This document shows, piece after piece, positions 45,032 to 57,805 of a stretch of DNA of 63,065 nucleotides. The notes below the pieces were generated by a model. The model worked only from the letters and a program-made list of their open reading frames with translations. It was not told the origin of the DNA and did not search any database. Source of the stretch: Massilia frigida. GTDB lineage: Bacteria; Pseudomonadota; Gammaproteobacteria; Burkholderiales; Burkholderiaceae_D. The position numbers and the translations under genes are program-made. How positions within the stretch are numbered: the first letter of the stretch is position 1; each line of letters opens with the position of its first letter. The stretch lies in assembly GCF_011682175.1 (NCBI RefSeq), contig NZ_WHJG01000041.1, forward strand, positions 1 to 63,065. Direction: 5' to 3'.

Positions 45032-45838
45032 TCACGCGACTTTTCCAGCCACCGGCGACGATGGCACGGCGGCGAAGCGCTTGGGCATGCGTCCAGCCAA
45101 GAAGGCTTCGCGCCCGGCCTGCACCGCCAGGCGCATGGCGCCGGCCATGCGCACCGGATCGCGCGCGCCGGCAATGGCGCTGTTCATCAACACGCCGTCG
45201 CAGCCCAGTTCCATGGCAATCGCCGCGTCCGACGCGGTGCCCACGCCAGCGTCGACCAGCACCGGCACCTTGGCCTGCTCGATGATCAGGGACAGGTTCC
45301 AGGGATTGAGAATGCCCATGCCGGAGCCGATCAGGGAGGCCAGCGGCATCACCGCCACGCAGCCGATTTCCTCCAGCAGGCGCGCCTGGATCGGATCGTC
45401 GCTGCAGTAGACCATGACGTCGAAGCCGTCTTTTACCAGCGCTTCGGCCGCGACCAGGGTTTCGGGCATGTGCGGGAACAGGGTCTTTTCGTCGCCCAGC
45501 ACTTCGAGCTTGACCAGATTGCGCCCGCCCAGCAGCTCGCGCGCCATCTGCAGCGTGTACACCGCATCTTTCGCGTTGTAGCAGCCGGCCGTGTTGGGCA
45601 GGATGGTGTACTGGTCGGGCGGCAGCACGTCCAGCAGGCTGGGGGCGTTGCGGTCCTGGCCGATGTTCACGCGGCGGATCGCCACGGTGATGATTTCCGC
45701 CTGGGCGGCGTCGGTCGCCTCGCGCGTTTGCGCCAGGTCGCGGTATTTGCCGCTGCCGACCAGCAGGCGCGAACGGTAGGTCTTGCCTGCGATGGTGAGG
45801 AGGTCGCTGCCGTCCCCGTTGTTGTCGTTCATGTTCAT
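45032..45838 (-). CDS. thiG: Thiazole synthase
   Basis: ThiG builds the thiazole ring from DXP, ThiS-thiocarboxylate and dehydroglycine. Signature blocks: [43 protein letters not shown] (with the Schiff-base lysine) and [20 protein letters not shown]. Length is 268 aa. It lies between thiS and thiD. Confidence 0.96.
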   Translation of the reverse strand: MNMNDNNGDGSDLLTIAGKTYRSRLLVGSGKYRDLAQTREATDAAQAEIITVAIRRVNIGQDRNAPSLLDVLPPDQYTILPNTAGCYNAKDAVYTLQMARELLGGRNLVKLEVLGDEKTLFPHMPETLVAAEALVKDGFDVMVYCSDDPIQARLLEEIGCVAVMPLASLIGSGMGILNPWNLSLIIEQAKVPVLVDAGVGTASDAAIAMELGCDGVLMNSAIAGARDPVRMAGAMRLAVQAGREAFLAGRMPKRFAAVPSSPVAGKVA

Positions 45839-45854
45839 TGTCGATTCCTTTATG

Positions 45855-48067
<2,213 letters not shown>

Positions 48068-48071
48068 TCAC

Positions 48072-48158
48072 TGGCTTCCCTTCGCTGGCATTATCCAGAT
48101 CAGGTTCAGAGGGTGTTTCTCACCCGCGCATCGCGTTGCGACTTGCAGGACCCCTAGC
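48072..48158 (-). ncRNA. TPP (THI-element) riboswitch
   Basis: On the minus strand the sequence shows the conserved helices: AGGGGTCCTG at the 5' side, TGAGAAACACCCT, CTGAACCTGATCTGGATAAT, then GCCAGCGAAGGGAA. It lies 83 bases before the thiC start and should repress the whole thi operon when TPP is bound. Confidence 0.95.
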
Positions 48159-48185
48159 GTGTGCCGCCTTGCGGCAGCGAGCGCA

Positions 48186-48191
48186 ATTATA
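48186..48191 (-). promoter_or_regulatory. Promoter -10 of the thi operon
   Basis: A perfect TATAAT on the minus strand lies about 28 bases upstream of the riboswitch. The -35 is weak (CTTGTC at 15 bases). Confidence 0.6.
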
Positions 48192-48439
48192 CCTGTTGAT
48201 CCGCCCGACAAGATGGCTTTTTCGGCATGCCAGTCACGGTGACCTGCCACAAGCGGCGCGCGGGTCGGCGTGGGACACTGAACCGTTGGCTTGCCTGCCA
48301 TGATTGCCATTTCAATCAGACTGTTGCGATGGGGAGCCCAAAACAATATCACCAATTCTCCCGCTTGGCAGTGAGCACACGGCAGAAAACCAGATTTCCA
48401 AGTTAAAACAACAATTGTCGAAGTAATCAAACATCTTGA

Positions 48440-48467
48440 TTGCTTGCTCTAACAGTTTCCCTATACA
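48440..48467 (+). promoter_or_regulatory. Promoter of the subtilase gene
   Basis: TTGCTT (48440-48445), 16-base spacer and TATACA (48462-48467) lie 78 bases before the start. The 353-base stretch 48192-48544 between the two divergent promoters is AT-richer than the genes, and I see no gene in it. Confidence 0.4.
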
Positions 48468-48544
48468 CTTATTTTCTGGTCCCATGGGTAAGCCGGTCAG
48501 CAACGCCTGCGGCACCCTCGAAACGATCATTCCGGAGAACTGCC

Positions 48545-50110
48545 ATGATGCACACCAAGCCTGAAATGTCCCCGATCGCCAACGCGGTCACATTGTTGTT
48601 GGCCAGCGTCGCCGCTGGCGTCGTCACGCATGCCTCGGCGGCGGCGGACACGACCCGCGTGATTGTCGCGTTCAAACCGGGCAAGGCTGCCATCGTGCGG
48701 GCAGCGGTGGCGGGCGCCCACGGTGCGGTCAAGCACGAGATTCACGGCATGGATGCGATGGCGATCGAGGTGCCGGCCCAGGCCCTGAAAGGCTTGCAGC
48801 GTAATCCGAACGTCGACTACATCGAAGAAGACGTGCTGCGCAAGGCGTTCGCCCTGACCTCGGCGTCGACCGGCACGCCTTACGCGGCCGGCCAGCTGGT
48901 CCCGTACGGGATCAAGCTGGTGCAGGCCGACCTGCTGCCGGACACGAACGCCGCCAACCGCAAGGTGTGCATCATCGATTCCGGCTACGACCGCGCCCAC
49001 GAAGACTTGAGCGCCAACAGCGTCGCCGGCGAATACGATGCCGGCACCGGCAACTGGTACACCGACGAAAACCATCACGGCACGCACGTGGCGGGCACCA
49101 TCGCGGCCATCAACAACAGCGGCACCGGCGTGGTGGGCGTGAATCCCAACCGCCTGCTCAAGCTGCACATCGTGAAGGTGTTCGGCGCGGCTGGCTGGGC
49201 CTATTCCTCATCCCTGGCGACGGCCGCCAACAAGTGCGGCAGCGCCGGCGCCAACGTGATCAGCATGTCGCTCGGCGGCGCGCGCGCCAGCAAGACCGAA
49301 CAGCGCGCCTTCGATGCGCTGGCCGCCAAGGGTGTGCTCAGCATCGCCGCCGCCGGCAACGATGGCAACACGGTGGTCTCCTACCCGGCCGGCTACGCCA
49401 GCGTGATGATGGTCGGCGCGCTGGACGAGAACAAGGCCTGGGCCAGCTTCTCGCAGTACAACAGCAAGGTCGAAATTTCCGGCCCTGGCGTGGGCGTGCT
49501 GTCGACCGTGCCGATGAACAGCGGCTCGACGCCATCGCTGACCGTGGGCGCCACCGTGTATGCGCCGGGGGCGATGGATGGCTCGCCGCTGAAAACGGCT
49601 AGCGCGCCGCTGGCCGACTTTGGCCTGGGCGACAAAGTCAACACCGCCGTCTCGGGCAAGGTGTGCCTGATCGCGCGCGGCAGCATCGATTTCGCCACCA
49701 AGGTGGCCAACTGCCAGAACAGCGGCGGCGTGGGCGCGGTCGTGTACAACAACGTGGCCGGCGGCTTTAGCGGCACGGTCGGCACGGCCACGCTCATCCC
49801 ATCGGTATCGGCATCGAACACCGAGGGTGCGCAGCTCAAGACCCAGCTGGGCCAGAGCGCCACGGTGGCGGTCAAGCCGGCCAGCTACGCCTGGTTCGAT
49901 GGCACGTCGATGGCGACCCCGCACGTGTCGGCGGTGGCGGCGCTGGTGTGGAGCTACTTCCCGACCTGCAGCGGCGCCCAGATCCGCAGCTCGCTCGGCA
50001 AGAGCGCGCTCGACCTGGGCACGGCGGGACGCGACACCAAGTACGGTTACGGCCTGGTGCAGGCCAAGGCCGCCTACGACCGCATCAAGTTGAAGGGTTG
50101 CGGGAATTGA
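48545..50110 (+). CDS. Secreted S8-family serine peptidase (subtilase) with PA insert
   Basis: A 521-aa exported protease. Signal peptide (about 1-31, VTLLLASVAAGVVTHASA); propeptide/I9 inhibitor (about 33-95, ending NPNVDYIEEDVLRKAFAL). The catalytic triad is D145 (IIDSGYD), H178 (HHGTHVAGT) and S455 (GTSMATPHVS). A PA domain (about 345-440, FGLGDKVNTAVSGKVCLIARG) sits between His and Ser. The C-terminus ends shortly after the catalytic domain with no PPC domain. The start is the ATG at 48545 behind CGGAGAAC. Confidence 0.92.
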   Translation: MMHTKPEMSPIANAVTLLLASVAAGVVTHASAAADTTRVIVAFKPGKAAIVRAAVAGAHGAVKHEIHGMDAMAIEVPAQALKGLQRNPNVDYIEEDVLRKAFALTSASTGTPYAAGQLVPYGIKLVQADLLPDTNAANRKVCIIDSGYDRAHEDLSANSVAGEYDAGTGNWYTDENHHGTHVAGTIAAINNSGTGVVGVNPNRLLKLHIVKVFGAAGWAYSSSLATAANKCGSAGANVISMSLGGARASKTEQRAFDALAAKGVLSIAAAGNDGNTVVSYPAGYASVMMVGALDENKAWASFSQYNSKVEISGPGVGVLSTVPMNSGSTPSLTVGATVYAPGAMDGSPLKTASAPLADFGLGDKVNTAVSGKVCLIARGSIDFATKVANCQNSGGVGAVVYNNVAGGFSGTVGTATLIPSVSASNTEGAQLKTQLGQSATVAVKPASYAWFDGTSMATPHVSAVAALVWSYFPTCSGAQIRSSLGKSALDLGTAGRDTKYGYGLVQAKAAYDRIKLKGCGN

Positions 50111-50161
50111 ACTGACGCACGATCTTGCGGAGATGGTACGCTGATAGACTTTTGTTTATCC

Positions 50162-50178
50162 GGGGCGCCTGGCGCCCC
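50162..50178. repeat. Inverted repeat after the subtilase gene
   Basis: GGGGCGCC / GGCGCCCC with a single central base lies 52 bases after the protease stop and about 18 before the next start. It could be a terminator or hinder entry to the next ribosome site. Confidence 0.4.
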
Positions 50179-50195
50179 TACCATCCCGGGCAAGT

Positions 50196-51317
50196 ATGAC
50201 GAAAAAGATTTTACTGTTAAGCGTTTCCGCCGGCGCCGGCCATATGCGCGCGGCCGAAGCGATCCGCGCCCACGCGGCGCCAGGCGGCATCGACGCCACC
50301 CACCTGGACGTGATGGATTACGTGACGTCCGGCTTTCGCAAGCTGTACACCGAGTTCTATCTGAAGCTGGTCAACAAGGCGCCGGCGCTGTGGGGCTACC
50401 TGTACCAGGCCAGCAACGATGCGCGCCCGGACAGCACCATGCAGCAATTGCGGCGCGGCCTGGAACGCCTCAATACGCGCGCGCTGATGCAGGCTATCGA
50501 AGACGCCCGGCCGGACGCCATCGTCTGCACCCACTTCCTGCCGGCCGAGATCCTGGCGCGCGCGATCCGCAAGCGCGGTTTCACGACCCCGGTGTGGGTG
50601 CAGGTGACCGACTTCGACCTGCACCGCATGTGGGTGCACGAGAACATGGCCGGCTACTTCGCCGGCAACGAGGAAGTGGCGTATCGCATGCGGCGCTGCG
50701 GCATCGCGCCGGAACGCATCCACGTCACCGGGATTCCGATCATGCCGGCCTTCGGCCAGGTGCCTGAGCGCGCCGTGTGCGCGCGCGAATTCGGGCTCGA
50801 TCCGGGCACCACCACCTTTTTGCTGATGGGCGGCGGTGCGGGCCTGGGCAGCCTGGAGACCGTGGCCGAACGCCTGCTGGGCCTTGAGGGCAGCTTCCAG
50901 CTGATCGTTTTGGCGGGCAAAAACGCCAAGGCGCTGGCGGCGCTCAAGCTGCTCGAAGCGCGCTATCCGGGGCGCCTGCTGGCGCAGGGCTTTACCAATC
51001 ACGTGGAACGCCTGATGGCCTGCGCCGACCTGGTGATCACCAAGCCGGGCGGGCTGACAAGTTCGGAATGCCTGGCCATGGGCTTGCCGATGATCGTCAA
51101 CTCGCCGATTCCGGGGCAGGAGGAGCGCAACGCCGATTACCTGCTCGAACAGGGCGTCGCGCTCAAGGCGGTCGATGGGCCGACGCTGGAATACCGCATC
51201 GCCCACCTGCTGGCGCATCCCGGCCAGCTGGCCGCCATGGGCGAACGCGCGCGCGCGCTGGGCCGCCCGCATGCGGCCGGCGTTGTCCTGGCCCAGGTGC
51301 TGGGCCAGCCGGCATGA
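50196..51317 (+). CDS. MGDG-synthase-type glycosyltransferase (GT28 fold)
   Basis: A 373-aa GT-B protein related to monogalactosyl-diacylglycerol synthases. N-terminal acceptor domain: about 5-165, ILLLSVSAGAGHMRAAEAI (family start). C-terminal donor domain: about 200-370, with LLMGGGAGLGSLETVAERLL and the nucleotide-sugar loop VITKPGGLTSSECLAMG. It may glycosylate diacylglycerol or a related lipid. The stop overlaps an in-frame ATG of the next gene. Confidence 0.88.
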   Translation: MTKKILLLSVSAGAGHMRAAEAIRAHAAPGGIDATHLDVMDYVTSGFRKLYTEFYLKLVNKAPALWGYLYQASNDARPDSTMQQLRRGLERLNTRALMQAIEDARPDAIVCTHFLPAEILARAIRKRGFTTPVWVQVTDFDLHRMWVHENMAGYFAGNEEVAYRMRRCGIAPERIHVTGIPIMPAFGQVPERAVCAREFGLDPGTTTFLLMGGGAGLGSLETVAERLLGLEGSFQLIVLAGKNAKALAALKLLEARYPGRLLAQGFTNHVERLMACADLVITKPGGLTSSECLAMGLPMIVNSPIPGQEERNADYLLEQGVALKAVDGPTLEYRIAHLLAHPGQLAAMGERARALGRPHAAGVVLAQVLGQPA

Positions 51318-51376
51318 GCGCACGCGGACCGATTACCATGAACGCCACCAGCCTGACCAACTCAGAAAAACGCCTC

Positions 51377-51982
51377 ATGACCACGACCAGACTATTCTTG
51401 TACGCGGCGCTGTCCGCCGCCTGCGCCGGCGCTTACGCGGACCCCGGCATCGACACCGCCAAACTGACCGCGACGGTGGTCTCCCTCGCCGACGTCAGCA
51501 AGCCCGGCCAGCCCGGCAAGGCCTTCATGGCCGCCACCATCATCAACGCCCCCGTGCCGAAGCTGTGCGCGATGATCCAGGATTACGCGGCCTACCCGAG
51601 CTTCATGCCCAACGTCGAGAAGGTGGCGGTGCTGCGCAAGGATGACGCGGCGCAGGTCGACATGACGCTCAAGCTCCCGCTCGGGAAGGTCAAGAAATAC
51701 CGCCTGCGCATGGAGCCGAAGGTGACCGCCTATCATTGCCAGCTGTCGTGGAAAATGCTGCCGTGGGAAGGTGTGAAGGCCGAGGAAGCGATCGCCGACA
51801 CCACCGGTTTCTGGCTGCTGGCACCCCACGCCGCGGACAAAACCAAGACCGTCGTCAAGTACATGGTGTACACCGATCCGGGTCCGGTGCCGCTGGGACT
51901 GGGCTGGATCGTCGACAGCATGAGCCGTGGCAGCATGCCCAAAACCCTGGAAGCGCTGCGCCAGCGCGCCGCGGCGCAATAA
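51377..51982 (+). CDS. START/SRPBCC-like exported protein
   Basis: A 201-aa protein with a signal peptide (RLFLYAALSAACAGAYA) and a mature SRPBCC-type domain (about 25-200): AATIINAPVPKLCAMIQDYA, YPSFMPNVEKVAVL and the long C-terminal helix DSMSRGSMPKTLEALRQRA. Such proteins bind lipids or hydrophobic ligands. An upstream ATG at 51314 overlaps the glycosyltransferase stop, so translation may be coupled or start there; 51377 gives the cleaner signal peptide. Confidence 0.82.
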   Translation: MTTTRLFLYAALSAACAGAYADPGIDTAKLTATVVSLADVSKPGQPGKAFMAATIINAPVPKLCAMIQDYAAYPSFMPNVEKVAVLRKDDAAQVDMTLKLPLGKVKKYRLRMEPKVTAYHCQLSWKMLPWEGVKAEEAIADTTGFWLLAPHAADKTKTVVKYMVYTDPGPVPLGLGWIVDSMSRGSMPKTLEALRQRAAAQ

Positions 51983-52036
51983 CTGTCCGCGGCCAGGCCG
52001 GCCGGCATTCTGGGCTGCGGCTTGGCGGCAGTCCTC

Positions 52037-52042
52037 TATAAT
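52037..52042 (+). promoter_or_regulatory. Promoter -10 of valS
   Basis: A perfect TATAAT lies 31 bases before the valS start; no good -35 is seen at 16-18 bases. Confidence 0.5.
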
Positions 52043-52072
52043 GTACGTTTTCGCAAAAATACACGACAAACC

Positions 52073-54883
52073 ATGGAATTAGACAAATCTTTCGAGCCCG
52101 CCGACATTGAACGATACTGGCGCGCGGAGTGGGAAAAACGCGGCTACTTCGCCGCGACCACCGACGCCGACAAGCCGTCGTTTTGCATCCAGCTGCCGCC
52201 GCCGAACGTCACCGGCACCCTGCACATGGGTCACGCGTTCAACCAGACCATCATGGATGGCCTGACCCGCTACTACCGCATGCGCGGCTTCAATACCGCC
52301 TGGGTCCCGGGCACCGACCACGCCGGCATCGCCACCCAGATCGTGGTGGAGCGCCAGCTCGATGCGCAGAAAATCTCGCGCCATGACCTGGGCCGCGAAA
52401 AATTCGTCGAAAAAGTCTGGGAATGGAAAGAAAAGTCGGGGAACATCATCACCGGCCAGATGCGCCGCATGGGAACCTCCCCCGACTGGGCGCGCGAATA
52501 CTTCACGATGGACGAGCCGCGCTCGAAAGTCGTTACCGACGTCTTCGTGCGTTTGTTCGAGCAGGGCCTGATCTACCGTGGCAAGCGCCTGGTGAACTGG
52601 GACCCGAAACTGGGCACCGCCGTGTCGGACCTGGAAGTGGTATCGGAAGAAGAAGACGGCTCGATGTGGTACATCCGCTATCCGTTCGCGGACGGCAGCG
52701 GCCACCTCACGGTCGCCACCACGCGTCCTGAAACGCTGCTCGGCGACGTCGCCGTGGCGGTCGATCCGACCGACGAGCGCTATGAGGCGCTGGTGGGCAA
52801 GATGCTCAAGCTGCCGCTGACGGACCGTGAGATTCCGATCATCGCCGACGAATACGTCGACAAGGCCTTCGGCACCGGCTGCGTGAAGATCACCCCGGCG
52901 CACGACCTGAACGACTATGCGGTCGGCCAGCGCCACAAGCTGCCGATGATCTGCGTGATGACGCTCGACGCCAAGATGAACGATGAAGCGCCGCAAGCCT
53001 ACCGTGGCCTGGACCGTTTCGTGGCGCGCAAGAAGATCGTGGCCGACCTCGATGCGCAAGGGCTGCTGCAGGAAGTCAAACCGCACAAGCTGATGGTGCC
53101 GCGCGGCGACCGTACCGGCGTGGTCATCGAACCGATGCTGACCGACCAGTGGTTTGTGGCCATGACCAAGCCGGCGCCGGAAGGCACCTTCTTCCCGGGT
53201 AAATCGATCGCCGAAGTCGCGCTCGACAAAGTCGCCCAGGGCGAGATCAAGTTCGTGCCGGAGAACTGGAACACCACCTACAACCAGTGGCTCAACAACA
53301 TCCAGGACTGGTGCATCTCGCGCCAGCTGTGGTGGGGCCACCAGATCCCGGCATGGTACGACGATGCCGGCAATATCTTTGTCGCCAAGACCGAGGAAGA
53401 AGCCAAGGCCAAGGCGCTGGCAGCCGGCGTGACGGCGCCGCTGCGCCGTGACGACGACGTGCTCGATACCTGGTTCTCGTCGGCGCTGGTGCCCTTCTCC
53501 ACCATGGGCTGGCCGGAAGAGACGGTCGACCTGAAGACCTTCCTGCCATCGTCGGTGCTGGTGACGGGCTTCGACATCATCTTCTTCTGGGTTGCGCGCA
53601 TGGTCATGATGACCGCGCACTTCACCGGCAAGGTGCCGTTCGAGACCGTGTACGTGCATGGCCTGGTGCGCGATTCGAGCGGGCAGAAGATGTCCAAGTC
53701 GAAGGGCAATACGCTCGATCCGATCGATCTGATCGACGGCATCGACGTGGAAGCATTGGTCGAGAAGCGCACCACCGGCTTGATGAATCCGCGCGACGCC
53801 GAAAAGATCGCCAAGGCCACGCGCAAGGAATTCCCCGAAGGGATCGCGGCCTATGGCACCGATGCGGTGCGCTTCACGATGGCCAGCTATGCCTCGCTGG
53901 GCCGCAACATCAATTTCGACCTGGGCCGCGCCGAAGGCTACCGCAACTTCAACAACAAGCTGTGGAACGCCACCCGCTTCGTGCTGATGAACACCCAGGA
54001 CAAGGATTGCGGCGTGCCGGCCGATGCCGACCTGTCGCAGGGCGACCGCTGGATCTTGTCGACCATGCAGCGCGCCGAAATGGAAGTGGCCAAGGGCTTC
54101 GACGACTACCGCTTCGATAACATCGCCTCGGCCATCCACAAGTTCGTGTGGTACGACTACTGCGACTGGTACCTGGAAATGGCCAAGGTGCAGATCCAGC
54201 ACGGTAGCGAAGGCCAGCAGCGCGCTACCCGCAACACGCTGCTGCGCGTGCTGGAAGTGATCCTGCGCCTGGCGCATCCGATCATCCCGTTCGTGACCGA
54301 AACGCTGTGGCAGACCGTCGCGCCGCTGGCGGGCAAGCAGCTCAACCCGGCCGGCGACTCGATCATGGTGCAGCCGTATCCGCAAGCTAATCCGGCGCTC
54401 ATCGACGAGCGCGCGGAAGAGTGGATGGGCCAGTTGAAGGCGCTGACCGATGGCACCCGTACCCTGCGCGGCGAGATGAAGCTGCCGGAGTCGATGCGCG
54501 TGCCGCTGATCGTGGAAGCGGCCGATGCCCCCGACCGCGCGCGCCTGGAAAGCTATGCGGCCTACGTGCAGACCCTGGGCAAGCTGTCGGAAGTGAACAT
54601 CGTCGACACGCTGCCGGAATCGCCGGCGGCCGTGGCGGTGGTGGGCGCCACCAAGCTGATGCTCAAGGTCGAGATCGACGTGGCGGCGGAACGCGAGCGC
54701 ATGGCGAAGGAAATCGCCCGCATCGAAGGCGAGATCGCCAAGGTGAACGGCAAGCTGGGTAACGAAAGCTTCGTCGCGCGCGCGCCTGCGGCGGTGGTGG
54801 CGCAGGAAAAAGAACGTCTGGTCAATTTCTCGGCCACGATAGAAAAACTGCGCGAGCAGCTGGCCAAGCTGCCGGCGGCGTAA
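52073..54883 (+). CDS. valS: Valyl-tRNA synthetase
   Basis: A class I aminoacyl-tRNA synthetase, 936 aa. The HIGH-type motif is [15 protein letters not shown], the KMSKS loop is [14 protein letters not shown]. The editing domain (about 215-350) contains [15 protein letters not shown] and [12 protein letters not shown]. The C-terminal coiled-coil arm (about 870-936) is [20 protein letters not shown]. The start is [16 protein letters not shown] at 52073. Confidence 0.98.
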   Translation: MELDKSFEPADIERYWRAEWEKRGYFAATTDADKPSFCIQLPPPNVTGTLHMGHAFNQTIMDGLTRYYRMRGFNTAWVPGTDHAGIATQIVVERQLDAQKISRHDLGREKFVEKVWEWKEKSGNIITGQMRRMGTSPDWAREYFTMDEPRSKVVTDVFVRLFEQGLIYRGKRLVNWDPKLGTAVSDLEVVSEEEDGSMWYIRYPFADGSGHLTVATTRPETLLGDVAVAVDPTDERYEALVGKMLKLPLTDREIPIIADEYVDKAFGTGCVKITPAHDLNDYAVGQRHKLPMICVMTLDAKMNDEAPQAYRGLDRFVARKKIVADLDAQGLLQEVKPHKLMVPRGDRTGVVIEPMLTDQWFVAMTKPAPEGTFFPGKSIAEVALDKVAQGEIKFVPENWNTTYNQWLNNIQDWCISRQLWWGHQIPAWYDDAGNIFVAKTEEEAKAKALAAGVTAPLRRDDDVLDTWFSSALVPFSTMGWPEETVDLKTFLPSSVLVTGFDIIFFWVARMVMMTAHFTGKVPFETVYVHGLVRDSSGQKMSKSKGNTLDPIDLIDGIDVEALVEKRTTGLMNPRDAEKIAKATRKEFPEGIAAYGTDAVRFTMASYASLGRNINFDLGRAEGYRNFNNKLWNATRFVLMNTQDKDCGVPADADLSQGDRWILSTMQRAEMEVAKGFDDYRFDNIASAIHKFVWYDYCDWYLEMAKVQIQHGSEGQQRATRNTLLRVLEVILRLAHPIIPFVTETLWQTVAPLAGKQLNPAGDSIMVQPYPQANPALIDERAEEWMGQLKALTDGTRTLRGEMKLPESMRVPLIVEAADAPDRARLESYAAYVQTLGKLSEVNIVDTLPESPAAVAVVGATKLMLKVEIDVAAERERMAKEIARIEGEIAKVNGKLGNESFVARAPAAVVAQEKERLVNFSATIEKLREQLAKLPAA

Positions 54884-54921
54884 GGCGCCGTGTAGCGCGC
54901 TTCAAGTCGCGCACCCCGTCT

Positions 54922-54951
54922 CCCCGCGCCAGCGCCACACCCGGCGCGGGG
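54922..54951 (+). terminator. Terminator hairpin of valS
   Basis: A perfect 9-bp stem (CCCCGCGCC / GGCGCGGGG) with a 12-base loop lies 38 bases after the valS stop. The remaining part of the 320-base gap 54884-55203 has no gene I support; it carries the ribosome site AAGGAAG just before 55204. Confidence 0.55.
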
Positions 54952-55203
54952 GGCATGTTCATGCGAGCGCCGCGCGAGCCGGCGCGTTCCTGATTCGTTC
55001 CGCTTCGTCGGCGTTCAGCGTCGGCCGATTCCCTGTTGCCCGATCCCGCGTGTGCGTGCACGAGCAGCATTTTTGACGCGCACAACAACATCATTCAACG
55101 GTCCACGCAGGCGGCAAACACCGTCTGCCGGGCCAGCGGCGTTGTCACGATGGATTTCCACGGACGCGCCGCGCACAACGATTTTTTAAGAAGAAGGAAG
55201 TAC

Positions 55204-55890
55204 ATGAAACATTCAGCCTGGGGCATCGCCCTGTCCTGCGTCCTCGTTGCCGGCTGCGGTGGCGGCTCGTCCGATAACAATACCGCGCCGGCCAAGCCCG
55301 TGGTGGTGCCGGCGGCACCCGCCTTCGCCGACTGCTACGAGCGTACGCCGGGCGTGAAATTCACGACGACCGACAAGTACACCCACATGATCGTCCAGGA
55401 GATGTTTGAAGGCGCGATGGCGTATGCCGACGTCTATCTGCGCGAGAACGGCACGCGCCTGGGCGCAGTCTACAATGCGTTCGACGGCAAGGTCTTCACG
55501 CCGCTGGGACTGATCCAGTACAATGAAGCCGGTGTGTACGAGGACAAATACGTCTATTCCAAAGAGGCGGCCATGGTCTTGAACAAGGTACCGGGCCAGG
55601 CCATCGTATTGCACTTCACCGAGACAATTACCAGGGCCAACTCGCTCACCACCGAAGTCAAGGCCGTCAACGATGAATTGACGTTCGCCGGATTCGAGAC
55701 CATCACCGTGGCGGGCCGGATCTTTGCCAATACCTGCAAAATAACCGGGGCGTCCGATGTCCAGGGCCAGCTTGCCGTGGGGTGGATGGCGAAAGGCTTC
55801 GGCTGGATCCGCACCGAAGAACAGGGCGCCACGGGCACGCTGGTGGCCGGCACCCGCAACGAGATCGTTGCGATCATCACGGCACCCTGA
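55204..55890 (+). CDS. Uncharacterised lipoprotein
   Basis: A 228-aa lipoprotein: signal peptide ending LVAGCGGGSSDN (lipid Cys at about residue 18). The mature part is beta-rich, with two Cys (ADCYERTPG and ANTCKITG). No family recognised. It has its own upstream gap, so it is probably a single transcript. Confidence 0.8.
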   Translation: MKHSAWGIALSCVLVAGCGGGSSDNNTAPAKPVVVPAAPAFADCYERTPGVKFTTTDKYTHMIVQEMFEGAMAYADVYLRENGTRLGAVYNAFDGKVFTPLGLIQYNEAGVYEDKYVYSKEAAMVLNKVPGQAIVLHFTETITRANSLTTEVKAVNDELTFAGFETITVAGRIFANTCKITGASDVQGQLAVGWMAKGFGWIRTEEQGATGTLVAGTRNEIVAIITAP

Positions 55891-56055
55891 GTGCCGCAGG
55901 TGGCCCCCGGTCGCGGGGCTGCCTCATCCGGGGACGGTGCGCGCCGTGCCGGTCCCGGTAAAAGCCCTCACAAGCTGATACAAAGTTGTGGCTCCAGTGC
56001 AAAGCCAGTTTGCTACACTAGCAACGCTGGACAAACCAACAATACTGGAGACACC

Positions 56056-56511
56056 ATGAAAGCACTGACAACAGCCACCCTGATCGCCGCGATGCTGGCC
56101 ATGACGCCGGCCCTGGCACTGGCGCAGGAAACAGCGTCCCCGGTCGGCCTGTGGAAGAACATCGATGACGTGACCGGCAAGCCGAAGGCGCTGATCCGCA
56201 TCAGCGACAACAATGGCGAAATCCAGGGCAAGCTCGAAAAACTGTTCCGCCCCGAGGGCACCGACCAGAATCCCAAGTGCACCAAGTGCGAAGGCGCCAA
56301 CAAGGACCAGCCGATCCTCGGCATGACCTTCATGAGCGGCCTGAAAAAAGAAGGCGACGAGTACACCGGCGGCCAGATCCTCGACCCGGACAACGGCAAG
56401 GTCTACAAGAGCAAGCTGAAAGTCGTCGAAGGCGGCAAGAAGCTCAACGTGCGCGGCTACATGGGCATGCCGGTGTTCGGCCGTTCCCAGGTCTGGGTAC
56501 GCGAAGAGTAA
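56056..56511 (+). CDS. DUF2147-family exported protein
   Basis: A 151-aa protein with signal peptide (TLIAAMLAMTPALALAQE) and the DUF2147 pattern: PVGLWKNIDDVTGKPKALIR, GEIQGKLEKLF, CTKCEGANKDQPILGM and GGQILDPDNGKVYKSKL. The CTKC pair is common in this family. It is a small beta-barrel-like periplasmic protein of unknown role. Confidence 0.92.
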   Translation: MKALTTATLIAAMLAMTPALALAQETASPVGLWKNIDDVTGKPKALIRISDNNGEIQGKLEKLFRPEGTDQNPKCTKCEGANKDQPILGMTFMSGLKKEGDEYTGGQILDPDNGKVYKSKLKVVEGGKKLNVRGYMGMPVFGRSQVWVREE

Positions 56512-56647
56512 GCGCCTTTCCCGCCTGTTGCGCGCGGCGTCGACCGGCATTGTTGCTGGTCGCTATTCCTGATAGTATTCAAAGCACAAGGTTGCCATGG
56601 AAGCCATGGCGACACTTTCATCACGTTAACTATCCACCGGACCTGAC

Positions 56648-57019
56648 ATGATCATCGACCATCTTGGCTTTGCAGTAAGCGACTATGAACAGAGCAAAAC
56701 CTTTTTCGGCAAGGCGCTCGCGCCGCTGGGAATTTCCGTCATTATCGAAGTAAAAGGCTGGGCGGGCCTGGGTAAAAACGGCAAGCCCGAGTTCTGGTTC
56801 GGCCAGGGCGGCACGGTCCAGGGCCAGATGCACGTGGCTTTCGCGGCCGACAGCCGCGAACAGGTACGCCAGTTTTACGCGGCGGCGCTGGAAGCCGGCG
56901 CCAAGGATAACGGCGCGCCAGGCATCCGCGCGCACTATCATCCGGACTATTATGGCGCCTTCGTCATCGGCCCCGATGGCCACAATATTGAAGCGGTCTG
57001 CCACCAGGCCGAAGCGTAA
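56648..57019 (+). CDS. VOC-family (glyoxalase/dioxygenase-fold) protein
   Basis: A 123-aa single VOC unit: metal ligand His in IDHLGFAVSDYEQSKTFFGK, MHVAFAADSREQVRQFY, and the end YYGAFVIGPDGHNIEAVCH with the final Glu. Substrate is unknown. It is 16 bases upstream of the next gene. Confidence 0.92.
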   Translation: MIIDHLGFAVSDYEQSKTFFGKALAPLGISVIIEVKGWAGLGKNGKPEFWFGQGGTVQGQMHVAFAADSREQVRQFYAAALEAGAKDNGAPGIRAHYHPDYYGAFVIGPDGHNIEAVCHQAEA

Positions 57020-57035
57020 AAGCCTGCTCCGCCCC

Positions 57036-57803
57036 ATGAGGCGACGTCCCGCCGTATCGCAGCGCGAGCGCGAGATCGCGCGCCTTCGCGGCAAGCTCGA
57101 ACGCGACAGTTATCCGCGCTTGCAGATGCTCCTGCTGGTCACGCTGACCGGCGCGGGGGGCTTTCTCGCATCGTTCCTGCTGCTGTTGGCCGGCCTGCAG
57201 TCCATGTGGCTGCGTTATCCGGCATCGATCGCCGTCGCCTATCTGGTCTTCCTTTTGCTGCTGTGGGTGTGGCTGCGCATGCGCGGCGGCGACATCGGCG
57301 ATGGCGGCCTGTCCGACCTGCTACCGTCAGGGCGCGGTTCGGACGTATCCTACAGCGGCGAGGGCGGCAGCTTCGACGGCGGCGGCGCGAGCGCCAACTT
57401 CGATGCGCCCGGCGACGGAATCATGCCGGATATCGGCGACAGCGGCGCCGATGCGGCGCTCGACGCGGTCGGCAGCGCCGAAGAGCTGCTCATTCCGCTG
57501 GCGCTGCTCGCGGCCATCTGCGCCGCCCTTGGGGCAGCGCTCTTCATGATGTTCTCGCTGGTGTCGTCGGCGCCGCTGCTGATCGCCGAGCTGCTGGTCG
57601 ACGGGCTGCTCTCGGCCAGCCTGTATCGCCGCCTGCGGGGCCTGGACCGGGCTCACTGGATCGAGCCGGCCATCCGCCGCACCGGCTGGGCGTTCCTGGC
57701 CGCTGCGCTGACCATGGCCGTTGCCGGCGCGGGGCTGGCGCTGTACGCCCCCGGCGCGCATACCATCGGCGAAGTCATCGCAAGCAAGCGCGCGCCGCGC
57801 TGA
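57036..57803 (+). CDS. Uncharacterised multipass membrane protein
   Basis: A 255-aa protein with an N-terminal basic helix (QREREIARLRGKLERDS) and membrane helices near 32-50, 58-80, 155-185 and 215-245. The middle (about 85-150) is a Gly/Ser/Asp-rich loop (SGEGGSFDGGGASANFDAPG). No family assigned. It ends two bases before the convergent radical SAM stop. Confidence 0.75.
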   Translation: MRRRPAVSQREREIARLRGKLERDSYPRLQMLLLVTLTGAGGFLASFLLLLAGLQSMWLRYPASIAVAYLVFLLLLWVWLRMRGGDIGDGGLSDLLPSGRGSDVSYSGEGGSFDGGGASANFDAPGDGIMPDIGDSGADAALDAVGSAEELLIPLALLAAICAALGAALFMMFSLVSSAPLLIAELLVDGLLSASLYRRLRGLDRAHWIEPAIRRTGWAFLAAALTMAVAGAGLALYAPGAHTIGEVIASKRAPR

Positions 57804-57805
57804 CC

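Noticed and set aside
48545-50110. Subtilase, considered as the leader peptidase of the RiPP locus
   Set aside because: It lies more than 8 kb away beyond the thiamine operon, has a general secreted-protease layout with its own propeptide, and nothing in the sequence links it to the precursors.
52079-54385. A 768-codon minus-strand open frame over valS
   Set aside because: Antisense shadow of a clear valyl-tRNA synthetase gene.
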